In this document: in pieces, positions 45,107-52,329 of the stretch
Position numbering within the stretch: the stretch's first letter is position 1
Layout: each line of letters starts with the position of its first letter
Source: an uncultured Ilyobacter sp.
GTDB taxonomy: Bacteria; Fusobacteriota; Fusobacteriia; Fusobacteriales; Fusobacteriaceae
Direction: 5' to 3'
Assembly: GCF_963668085.1 (NCBI RefSeq)
Contig: NZ_OY764058.1
Location: forward strand, 496,001-560,000
Length of the DNA: 64,000 bases
Position numbers and translations under genes: made by a program
Notes under the pieces: model-generated
What the model was told of the DNA's origin: nothing
Seen by the model: only the letters and a program-made list of their open reading frames with translations
Database searches by the model: none

Positions 45107-46345
45107 TTAGAATCCGTCCATTGACATAAATATATTCCTCGTGTCAACTATTGTCTTAATTAAATCATCTATGCCAACGTATTTTTCTCGTTCTTTGAAT
45201 ACCTGATGGCAGATTAACATTATTAGGCTTCGAGCTCTGTTTTTCTTTTGGAGGTCATCGATGCAGTTTAGATCAGTCAGTTCAAAATCACCAGACACCC
45301 TGCAAATAGCTGCCGAAGCCATTATCCCCATGGTTTCAAATAAGAAATCTCTTTCAATTTCCTCTAAATATCCCGGAACTCTTTTATATACAGCTTTGGC
45401 ATCTTTTTCCCAACACTCTCTAAAAACTTTACAATAGTTATCGAAGGTCTTTTGGATGGTACCGAGGATATACTCGGCATAATTTAATTTTTCATTTGTG
45501 CTGCAGTCCTCTCTAACCATCAAAGCTCCATATACAAAGATAAAATTGGCTAAAAAATATCCCATATCTGCCGAAAAAGGCCCCATAAAAGTATATTCCA
45601 TGTCTATTACTTTTAGGCTATTTTCTCTAATAAGAACATTGGATGTATGCAGATCACCATGAACCAGGCACTGCCCCTTCTTCATAAATATATCCCGACT
45701 TTTCAAAGTCTCGATTTGCACAGTTTCTTGTTTCCATATCCATTTCACTATGGCTTCATGAGTATCATCACGCTTTTTGCCATCATTGAAATAATCCTTA
45801 ATAAAGGTGGCATTTTCCATGATATCTCTCATTTCAATATTGATAAAAGCTGCCTGAAGCCGTTTGTGATCTTCAGATAAAAGAAAATATTCAGAAGTAT
45901 AGAAATTTGACTTCGACATATACTCTGAAATTTGTTCTGCCAATTCATTAAAACGTTTCATTTTGGACAACTCAAATCTCAGAGGTCTATACGCTTTCAA
46001 ATCTTCCATGATAAAGGCATTGTTTTCAAAGTCTACATGAAAAATCTCCGGAACATAATCATTACATATACCGCTCCTGATTCTCATTGTTTGGTACTCT
46101 AGCTTATTTCTCGAGACATCGAGTGATTCTCCGTCAAATATCCTCATATAGGGACGAGCCTGCTTTAATATAAAAGATTTTCCCCTGTCATCCATAATTC
46201 GAAATATAAAATTGATAAATCCATCATTATCTTCATCTGCCTGATCGGCAATATTAATAATCGTTAACTTTGAGTTAAGATCAAATAAGTCTGTTTGATT
46301 TTTTACATATGACTCTATATTTTCTTTGTCCAAAATCAATCCCAA
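45107..46345 (-). CDS. APH-fold kinase resembling 5-methylthioribose kinase
   Basis: This protein of about 412 residues has the aminoglycoside phosphotransferase fold. FILKQARPYMRIF is the ATP-binding lysine region, QCLVHGDLHTSNVLI carries the catalytic aspartate and KVIDMEYTFMGPFSADMGYF the metal-binding one. The last two closely resemble the LIHGDLHTGSIF and FAFYGPMGFD patterns of methylthioribose kinase (MtnK). A GTG at 46351 is only 1 nt from AGGAGG; the TTG at 46345 has 7-nt spacing and was chosen. It lies inside the pdu locus between ackA and pduT, where no such gene is standard. Candidate substrates are 5-methylthioribose, 5-deoxyribose from spent adenosylcobalamin, or threonine. None is shown by the sequence. 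Confidence 0.7.
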   Translation of the reverse strand: MGLILDKENIESYVKNQTDLFDLNSKLTIINIADQADEDNDGFINFIFRIMDDRGKSFILKQARPYMRIFDGESLDVSRNKLEYQTMRIRSGICNDYVPEIFHVDFENNAFIMEDLKAYRPLRFELSKMKRFNELAEQISEYMSKSNFYTSEYFLLSEDHKRLQAAFINIEMRDIMENATFIKDYFNDGKKRDDTHEAIVKWIWKQETVQIETLKSRDIFMKKGQCLVHGDLHTSNVLIRENSLKVIDMEYTFMGPFSADMGYFLANFIFVYGALMVREDCSTNEKLNYAEYILGTIQKTFDNYCKVFRECWEKDAKAVYKRVPGYLEEIERDFLFETMGIMASAAICRVSGDFELTDLNCIDDLQKKNRARSLIMLICHQVFKEREKYVGIDDLIKTIVDTRNIFMSMDGF

Positions 46346-46434
46346 TCCCACTCCTCCTTCTGCTTGAGTATAATCTCATAATCTCTAAGGTAGTCATTTG
46401 GGCTATATACAAGAATATTATTAGATTATTTTAG

Positions 46435-46980
46435 CTACAACAAACTTTCTAAAAGCTCTTTTCTAGGCGAAGCAATAACAGCTTTATTCACAAGCATGCA
46501 GTTGTCTTCCCCGGCTTTAGACCCTACTTCTACAGCGGTCTTTACAGCACTTAGATCTCCTGTAAGTGTAACAAAGGATTTACCCCCTATAGCATAACCC
46601 ATCCTTATCTCGATAATCTCTACATCTGCCGCCTTTATTGCTGAATCTGCGGCATACAGAGCAGAAGTGACATCAAAAAATTCAATTACTCCCAGTGACT
46701 TCATCTTTTGTATCTCAGTAGCTGCATTTATCGCACTTATAACTCTTAGATCGAGTCTGGTTATCACCTTGCTTTCAACTACATTTTCTTCTCCTATTTC
46801 CACCCCAGTTTTCACAGCTGATTTCACAGCTCCTACAAAACCTTTGACAATGACCATATATTTTCCGGGGCATATTGTTCCTGCTTTCATAAGAGTTACT
46901 TCTGCCGATTTCAATAAACTATCAGTTACCTCTATTCCACGAGCTATACTGTTTAGCTCAATAATTCCTATTGTATCCAT
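46435..46980 (-). CDS. pduT: Tandem-BMC shell protein PduT (Fe-S type)
   Basis: The 181-residue BMC-T protein has two domains (MDTIGIIELNSIARGIEV..., KSLGVIEFFDVTSALYAAD...). The pore cysteine C37 in AGTICPGKYMVI is the residue that, in Salmonella PduT, ligates a [4Fe-4S] cluster at the trimer centre. It is adjacent to pduS, whose Fe-S flavoprotein product is thought to pass electrons through it. It starts 3 bp after pduS. Confidence 0.95.
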   Translation of the reverse strand: MDTIGIIELNSIARGIEVTDSLLKSAEVTLMKAGTICPGKYMVIVKGFVGAVKSAVKTGVEIGEENVVESKVITRLDLRVISAINAATEIQKMKSLGVIEFFDVTSALYAADSAIKAADVEIIEIRMGYAIGGKSFVTLTGDLSAVKTAVEVGSKAGEDNCMLVNKAVIASPRKELLESLL

Positions 46981-46983
46981 TAT

Positions 46984-48324
46984 TTATTCGCCCCCTTGTT
47001 TTTTTATAATTACAGAATCACCTATCCCGATTATGACACCCTCTATACTAGAATGGACATTTGCTCCTAAACCTTCCTTTACCTCGCCTATGAGCTGACC
47101 GCACTCTACATGGTCCCCCACTGCCACCACTGCTTTTGCAGGTGCACCAATATGCTGTTTAAGGGGAATAGAAACTTGGTCTGAATCTAAGGCCACTGCT
47201 TTTGTTTCAGAAAAATCAGTATATTTACTCATACCTATTCTGCTTATAAGCCTGTTGGTCGGTACTTTTCTGTACTCCCTCATTGAATCTGCCTTAAGTT
47301 CTCTTGTGCTTTTTTCAAACCTGACATTATTTTCCCTGAATATATTTTTTAAGTATATATTTACAAGTCTAGGAGATATCTGCATAGGACATGCAAAGAG
47401 CTCGCAGATACCGCACTCACAGCAGAGCAAGGCCTCTTTTAGTATCTCACTATCATTTTCTAACATACTTACATTTCTCATTATCCTGTGGGGTCTTAGC
47501 TTATGACCAATTAGATATCTTGGACATAGATCGGTGCACATCCTGCACTGTATGCAAGTTGACTTAGCTTCATTTACTATGTGCTTTACTGTTTTCCCAT
47601 TTCTGTAGACCATGTAGTGATCTTCTGGGACCACAATAAGTGCTCCTGTTGTTTTTGTAACTACCTCTTTTGACAGGTTTTCTTTATCTACTACCCTCCC
47701 CATCATAGGTCCACCGACGATTATCTTGTATTTATCAATTGTTGTTCCTCCAGCTGCCTCTATACACTTTTCCAAAGTCATCCCTATAGGTGTCTTTATA
47801 ATAATGGGATTGGTAACTTCCCCGTGTATGCTCAAGAATTTATCGACCACTGGTTTATTTGAGTCCACAGCCTCATATATATTTACAAGGGTTCCCACAT
47901 TTGTCACAATTACTCCCACGTCAAGGGGTATCCCAGCCTCTGGAACTGTCCGTCCAGTCACCTCAAAGACAATTTGCTGCTCGTCTCCAGCAGGATAATA
48001 TGTCCCCATCTTAAATATTTTCACCCTAGAATTTAAATTTTTTATAGCCTTTTCTAGCTCCATGATTTCATCTTTATACTTTCCTTTGAGAGCGATATGT
48101 ATCTCTTTAGCCTGTATTCTTCCCCCTAACTCCTCCAAAACTTTGATTATTTCACTGGACTTTTCCCTCATCAGGTACTTATCTATTTGTAAAAGAGGTT
48201 CGCATTCAGCTCCATTTACCAGTAAATAATCTACCTTATCAACAGAAAATTTTATGTGAGTGGGAAAACCCGCGCCTCCGGCACCTACAATTCCAGCCTC
48301 ACGTATTTTTTGAACAATATCCAT
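46984..48324 (-). CDS. pduS: Cobalamin reductase PduS (RnfC-like Fe-S flavoprotein)
   Basis: The 446-residue protein has the RnfC/Nqo1-like nucleotide region at the N-terminus (IVGAGGAGFPTHIKF) and two [4Fe-4S] motifs, CIQCRMCTDLCP and CCECGICELFACP. A C-terminal biotinyl-lipoyl-like hammerhead (HVECGQLIGEVKEGLGANVHSS) follows. It reduces cob(III)/cob(II)alamin for PduO. It is the first gene of the pduS-pduT-kinase-ackA group, about 265 nt downstream of regulatory site C. Confidence 0.95.
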   Translation of the reverse strand: MDIVQKIREAGIVGAGGAGFPTHIKFSVDKVDYLLVNGAECEPLLQIDKYLMREKSSEIIKVLEELGGRIQAKEIHIALKGKYKDEIMELEKAIKNLNSRVKIFKMGTYYPAGDEQQIVFEVTGRTVPEAGIPLDVGVIVTNVGTLVNIYEAVDSNKPVVDKFLSIHGEVTNPIIIKTPIGMTLEKCIEAAGGTTIDKYKIIVGGPMMGRVVDKENLSKEVVTKTTGALIVVPEDHYMVYRNGKTVKHIVNEAKSTCIQCRMCTDLCPRYLIGHKLRPHRIMRNVSMLENDSEILKEALLCCECGICELFACPMQISPRLVNIYLKNIFRENNVRFEKSTRELKADSMREYRKVPTNRLISRIGMSKYTDFSETKAVALDSDQVSIPLKQHIGAPAKAVVAVGDHVECGQLIGEVKEGLGANVHSSIEGVIIGIGDSVIIKKQGGE

Positions 48325-48557
48325 CCCTTCCCTCCTTCAACTTTTTTAGCTTTTAAGTAAAACTTTAAATACAACAATCTGTTCTTCCAAAATTTATACG
48401 GAAGTAACAGTAATTTCATATTTTTTTATAAACCATAATTTCAGTTAAAAATTAGTTAAAATATTCTTTTTAACACAACTTTATTCATCTAGCCTAAATA
48501 TATCTGTCTTCTATCTCAAAAAGTATATCAATCTCTGTCACTGAAATGGAAATAGTA

Positions 48558-48586
48558 TTGATATTTTAGAAATAATGATATAATAT
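48558..48586 (+). promoter_or_regulatory. Possible promoter for the histidine kinase-regulator-PocR operon
   Basis: TTGATA (48558-48563) and TAATAT (48581-48586) have a 17-bp spacer. The predicted start near 48593 falls inside repeat site C, so binding there could repress or reset this promoter (autoregulation). A TATATA further on near 48656 is an alternative. Confidence 0.4.
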
Positions 48587-48625
48587 TAGATAGAAGTGTC
48601 ATAATAATGTCGTTTGGTGTTATTT
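48580..48625 (-). promoter_or_regulatory. Repeat site C: operator facing pduS and overlapping the kinase promoter
   Basis: On the minus strand CGACATTATTATGACACTTC (inside 48615-48589) has GACA units 11 bp apart, and a third degenerate unit (TAACA) 11 bp further upstream. Three nucleotides after the element is TATTAT (48585-48580), a 5/6 match to a -10 box directed at pduS. Read on the plus strand the core is GTGTCATAATAATGTCGTT, close to a PhoB box in style. Confidence 0.65.
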
Positions 48626-48695
48626 TTAAACACACTTCAAAAAGTTACTGTGTTTTATATATAAATAATAAGAATTATAGAAAAGGGGAGCAATT

Positions 48696-50588
48696 ATGAA
48701 AATACATAGAAAAATAGCTCTTTCTAACACTATCATCTTCACCCTTTACCTGACGGCAGGCTATATTTTTCTAAAGGAAAACATAAGGATTTTAATGCTC
48801 AAAGATCATTTTTTTATTAAAACAATCGCGGCTGTCTTTGTTTTTTTCATCTTGTCAAATTTCATCTCAAAATTCATGTTAATTGCCGTCTACAACACTC
48901 TTGAAAAACTAGATAAAGTAATATCTCTTATAAACAACAAGTTCATCTTTAACCTACGAAAAGAGCTTTTAAATATGGAAGGATGTTTTCACCAGATTTT
49001 TTCATCTATCAAAATAGACATTATCGATATTTTAGTCAAAGAGAGTGAGATAAAAAAACAAAAGGAAAAAGCTGAAGAGCTAAGCGAAAAACTAACTCTT
49101 TTGAATAAAAACCTAGAACAGATGGTTGAAAAGAGAACTGTGCAGTTAAAATCTGCAAAGGAGCATGCTGAAGCTGCAAACCGTTCTAAAAATGAATTTT
49201 TGGCAAAAATCAGCCATGAAATGAGAACACCTCTAACCCCTATAATCGGATATTCCCGTATGCTAAAAAAATCGGAATTATCTGATGATACAAAGGACAA
49301 ACTTGAAACTATACACAACTCTGGAGTAAAGTTACTTAACTTTACAAATGAACTTTTAGACTTTTCAAAAATAGAAGCTGGAACAGTTGAACTGAATTTT
49401 GAACCTTTCAGCATCAGAGATTTTTTCAAAGAGATTTACAACGAGCACTGTGAAAAAGCTGAAGAAAAAAATCTGAAATTTGAAATTGACTTGCCTAAAA
49501 ATGATATAACAATATATTCTGACAAAATGAAGCTCTATGAAGTTGTAAAAAATTTGGTTCATAATGCCATTAAATATACAGAAAAGGGTTCTGTTTTATG
49601 TACCGTAGAAATAAGAAACAGCTTATTATGTTTTGATGTTTATGACAGCGGCATCGGAATATCTGATAAAAATATCAATTATATTTTTGAGAGTTTCGGG
49701 CAGATAAACAAGCAGTCTGCAGGGGCAGGACTAGGTCTTAGCATAACTAAAAAAATAATTGAGATTTTAAAGGGAGATATAAAGGTAGAGAGTAAGCTAG
49801 GTATCGGAACAACTTTTAATGTGAACATTCCCATTGAGATTTATAAAAAATCAAATGAAAATTTTTCTTTCAACTTAAGAAAATTACTAAATAAGACAAA
49901 CCCGAAAATAAAACCAATTATCTTAAAAGCTCTACTGAAATTCCCCAATAGATTAAAAAAACTAAAGGACGCTTACGAAAATAGGGATATAGAAGAGATC
50001 AGAAAAATCAACCATGAAATTTTAGGAACATACGGAAATTTAAACATGGCATTTATCTATGGAAAATCCCGGGATATATCAAGAGAACTAAAAAAAGATA
50101 AGGTTAATTTTGAAAAAATCATCTCATGTATCTCAGAACTAGAAAATATGAATCGTACCTTAGAATACGATAATATTTTCAAAGAATATTTGAATATGAA
50201 AAATAAAAAATTGAGTATTCTTATAGCCGAAGATGTGGAAGAAAACAGAGAGTTTCTGAGAGCCTTATTAGATTCAGAATCAGTAGAATTAATTTGTGTG
50301 GAAAACGGATTGTTAGCTTTAAAGGAATTACAGAATAAAAAGTTTGATATTATCTTTTTAGACATTCAAATGCCTATAATGGATGGGCTTCAGGCCTTAC
50401 AGCACATAAAATCAAATTTTGAATTAAAAAAAATCCCAACCCTTGCTCTGACAGCCCAGGCTATAGTCGGAGACAAGGAAAAGTATCTACCCTATGGATT
50501 TGACGGGTATATAACCAAACCTATCAATGAACCAATATTTTTTAGTCATTTAGAATATTTCATAAACAGTGAAAAGGAGGATGATTAA
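48696..50588 (+). CDS. Hybrid sensor histidine kinase with Hpt-like and receiver domains
   Basis: The 630-residue protein has two N-terminal membrane helices (about 9-27 and 42-65) with almost no loop outside, so it cannot sense an external ligand through a periplasmic domain. A coiled coil (about 105-160) leads to HisKA (H174 in ISHEMRTPL), HATPase (NLVHNAIKY, DSGIGI, GAGLGLSI), an Hpt-like helical segment with H440 in NHEILGTYGNLNM, and a receiver domain with D556 in IFLDIQMPIMDG. All elements of a phosphorelay are thus in one chain. Its stop overlaps the start of the next regulator (TAATG). The input is probably cytoplasmic, possibly the PocR protein encoded two genes on. Confidence 0.9.
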   Translation: MKIHRKIALSNTIIFTLYLTAGYIFLKENIRILMLKDHFFIKTIAAVFVFFILSNFISKFMLIAVYNTLEKLDKVISLINNKFIFNLRKELLNMEGCFHQIFSSIKIDIIDILVKESEIKKQKEKAEELSEKLTLLNKNLEQMVEKRTVQLKSAKEHAEAANRSKNEFLAKISHEMRTPLTPIIGYSRMLKKSELSDDTKDKLETIHNSGVKLLNFTNELLDFSKIEAGTVELNFEPFSIRDFFKEIYNEHCEKAEEKNLKFEIDLPKNDITIYSDKMKLYEVVKNLVHNAIKYTEKGSVLCTVEIRNSLLCFDVYDSGIGISDKNINYIFESFGQINKQSAGAGLGLSITKKIIEILKGDIKVESKLGIGTTFNVNIPIEIYKKSNENFSFNLRKLLNKTNPKIKPIILKALLKFPNRLKKLKDAYENRDIEEIRKINHEILGTYGNLNMAFIYGKSRDISRELKKDKVNFEKIISCISELENMNRTLEYDNIFKEYLNMKNKKLSILIAEDVEENREFLRALLDSESVELICVENGLLALKELQNKKFDIIFLDIQMPIMDGLQALQHIKSNFELKKIPTLALTAQAIVGDKEKYLPYGFDGYITKPINEPIFFSHLEYFINSEKEDD

Positions 50589-51259
50589 TGGTCAAAATCT
50601 TAATTATAGAGGACTCTGAAGAAACCACAGAACTTTTGAAGGTGATACTGCACAAGGAAAACAATATAGAGATTTTTGAGGCAAGCTCAGTTAAAGAGGG
50701 GATGAAGATAATAACTCTGAAAAAACCCAATATAATACTTTTAGACCTTAACCTGCCAGATGGGAACGGAAGCTATGTCTGCGAAAAGCTTCGAAAAAAT
50801 CCCGACTCTTATAACAATCCATTTATTTTGGCCATCACTGCAGACGGTTCTCAGAGCAGTATAAACAAAAACTTAGAACTAGGCTGTGATGACTATATAA
50901 AAAAACCATTTAATCAAAGAGAGCTTTTAATCAGAATAAAAAAATTCATCAAAAGAGTTCCTGAAAAAAAACATGTATTAACTTATGAAAAAATAAATGT
51001 AAATTTGGAAAATAAAAATGTTGTTTACGATGCTGACAACATAACACTTTCTAAAAATGAATTTAAACTATTGACATTTTTTATAGTAAATAAGGGTATT
51101 TTACTGAATAGGGAAAAAATATTAGATCATGTATGGGATGACAATTTTGAAATAAGCAACAAGGCCGTCGATCAGTGTCTAAAAAGGCTCAGAAAAAAGA
51201 TTCCGTTATTAAATGATGTATTAATATCCAAAAGAGGATTTGGGTATATCTTAAAATAA
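50588..51259 (+). CDS. OmpR/PhoB-family response regulator
   Basis: The 223-residue protein has a receiver domain (1-120) with acceptor D53 in ILLDLNLPDGNG, an acidic pocket in IIEDSEE, and the Lys in YIKKPFN. A C-terminal winged helix-turn-helix follows (about 128-223; LSKNEFKLLTFFIVNKG, LDHVWDD, AVDQCLKRLRKKI, SKRGFGYIL). Such regulators usually bind direct repeats spaced by 10-11 bp as head-to-tail dimers. That is the geometry of the three repeat sites in this locus, so it is the best candidate to control the pdu genes. Confidence 0.93.
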   Translation: MVKILIIEDSEETTELLKVILHKENNIEIFEASSVKEGMKIITLKKPNIILLDLNLPDGNGSYVCEKLRKNPDSYNNPFILAITADGSQSSINKNLELGCDDYIKKPFNQRELLIRIKKFIKRVPEKKHVLTYEKINVNLENKNVVYDADNITLSKNEFKLLTFFIVNKGILLNREKILDHVWDDNFEISNKAVDQCLKRLRKKIPLLNDVLISKRGFGYILK

Positions 51260-51273
51260 GAAGGATGAAAACT

Positions 51274-52104
51274 ATGAATAATTTAGCTAATGATAATGAA
51301 AATTCATTGGATGTAGAGTTTTTTCAAATATTACAGGACAGGTTATCAAAAGAGTTTCAGATATCAAGTGTGATAACAGACGTAAACGGGTTCCCCATAA
51401 CGAAACCGAGTAATTTTACAGAATTTTGTGGAAATCATACCAGAAAAACAGAACTAGGTTTAAAGAAATGCATGCTTTGTGATTCATATGGGGGAACAAA
51501 GGCCATGCTTTTAAAAAAGCCTATAGTATATAAATGTCACGCTGGACTAATAGATTTTGCCAGTCCCATATTGATGGGGGACAAATTAATCGGGTGTTTT
51601 TTATGCGGACAGGTCTTATCTGAAAAACCCGACAAAGAAAAGTTTATAGGCATATCCAAAGAATTTGGCATAGACCCCGATGAATATTTAGAGGCAGTGG
51701 ACAAAATAAAGATACTTCCCTATGAAGAGATAGAGTATATTGCGAATTTTGTTTATAAGATTTCATCTAAAATATCTGACTTTACCTATTACCAGGATGT
51801 GGGGATAGCCTCTAGCAAAAATTTGAAAAAAAGTACCGACGAGTTTAATTTTTTTCTAGAAAACATAGAAGAAACCTCTTCTTCCTCAGTTGGCTCAGAT
51901 TTTAAGTTCGCAGTTAAGAATTTATTTTTGAGAATTTCAGAAACGCTGTTTAAAAACTTCAAGTCAGATGATGCTAAGATATTCTCTATAAATAAGCATA
52001 TAAGTTCTATCTCCAACGAGACTTCCAAGATAGATACAAAATTAAAAGAGACAAAGGAAAATTTTGAAACTATGACTGCATCTTTGTTTACAGATAAAAA
52101 ATAA
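51274..52104 (+). CDS. Free-standing PocR-domain sensor protein
   Basis: The 276-residue soluble protein consists of a PocR ligand-binding domain (about 15-180) and a helical C-terminus. The PocR hallmark cysteines are present: C52 (FCGNH), C66 and C69 (KKCMLCDSYGG), C88-H89 (YKCHAGLIDFASPI), C108 and C111 (GCFLCGQV). In enterobacterial and Listeria PocR this domain senses 1,2-propanediol and is fused to an AraC-type DNA-binding domain. Here no DNA-binding domain follows; residues 195-276 are helical with a probable coiled coil. The ATG at 51274 lies 6-7 nt after AAGGATG and is preferred to the ATG at 51265. As the third gene of the kinase-regulator operon it is likely the propanediol sensor that controls the kinase. 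Confidence 0.85.
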   Translation: MNNLANDNENSLDVEFFQILQDRLSKEFQISSVITDVNGFPITKPSNFTEFCGNHTRKTELGLKKCMLCDSYGGTKAMLLKKPIVYKCHAGLIDFASPILMGDKLIGCFLCGQVLSEKPDKEKFIGISKEFGIDPDEYLEAVDKIKILPYEEIEYIANFVYKISSKISDFTYYQDVGIASSKNLKKSTDEFNFFLENIEETSSSSVGSDFKFAVKNLFLRISETLFKNFKSDDAKIFSINKHISSISNETSKIDTKLKETKENFETMTASLFTDKK

Positions 52105-52132
52105 TTAAATTTTCATATGATTTTTTAGAAAA

Positions 52133-52177
52133 AACCCGGTGATATTCTGAATTCAGGATATTCACCTGGTTTTTTTC
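52133..52177 (+). terminator. Terminator of the kinase-regulator-PocR operon
   Basis: A long imperfect hairpin (ACCCGGTGATATTCTGAATT pairing with the following half, ending TTCACCTGGT) precedes a run of seven Ts. Confidence 0.8.
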
Positions 52178-52329
52178 TCTCTATTTATAGACTTTCACAT
52201 TCCAATAAGTCTATAAAATGAAAAATTTAAAAAATTAATTAACAAAAATTAATAATAATCTCATTGCAGAAAAACCTCAAGAGGAGTATAATTTTAAGTT
52301 GTTAAACTATACTTTACAGGAGATGATTA

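Larger units (their letters stand above)
48325..48695. other. Divergent regulatory region between pduS and the histidine kinase gene
   Basis: The 371 bp hold repeat site C (48580-48625) and a plus-strand promoter-like pair (48558-48586). The remaining part towards pduS is AT-rich without a clear hairpin or ORF, so a pduS transcript from site C would have a leader of about 250 nt. GGAGGGAAGGG precedes pduS and AAAAGGGGAGC precedes the kinase gene. Confidence 0.6.

Noticed and set aside
48589..48625. A true Pho box controlled by phosphate limitation
   Set aside because: The core resembles a PhoB box, but the sites sit only at pdu promoters here and the GACA orientation relative to the -10 boxes is opposite to the usual CTGTCAT. 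The local PhoB-family regulator is a simpler explanation. A genome scan could reverse this.
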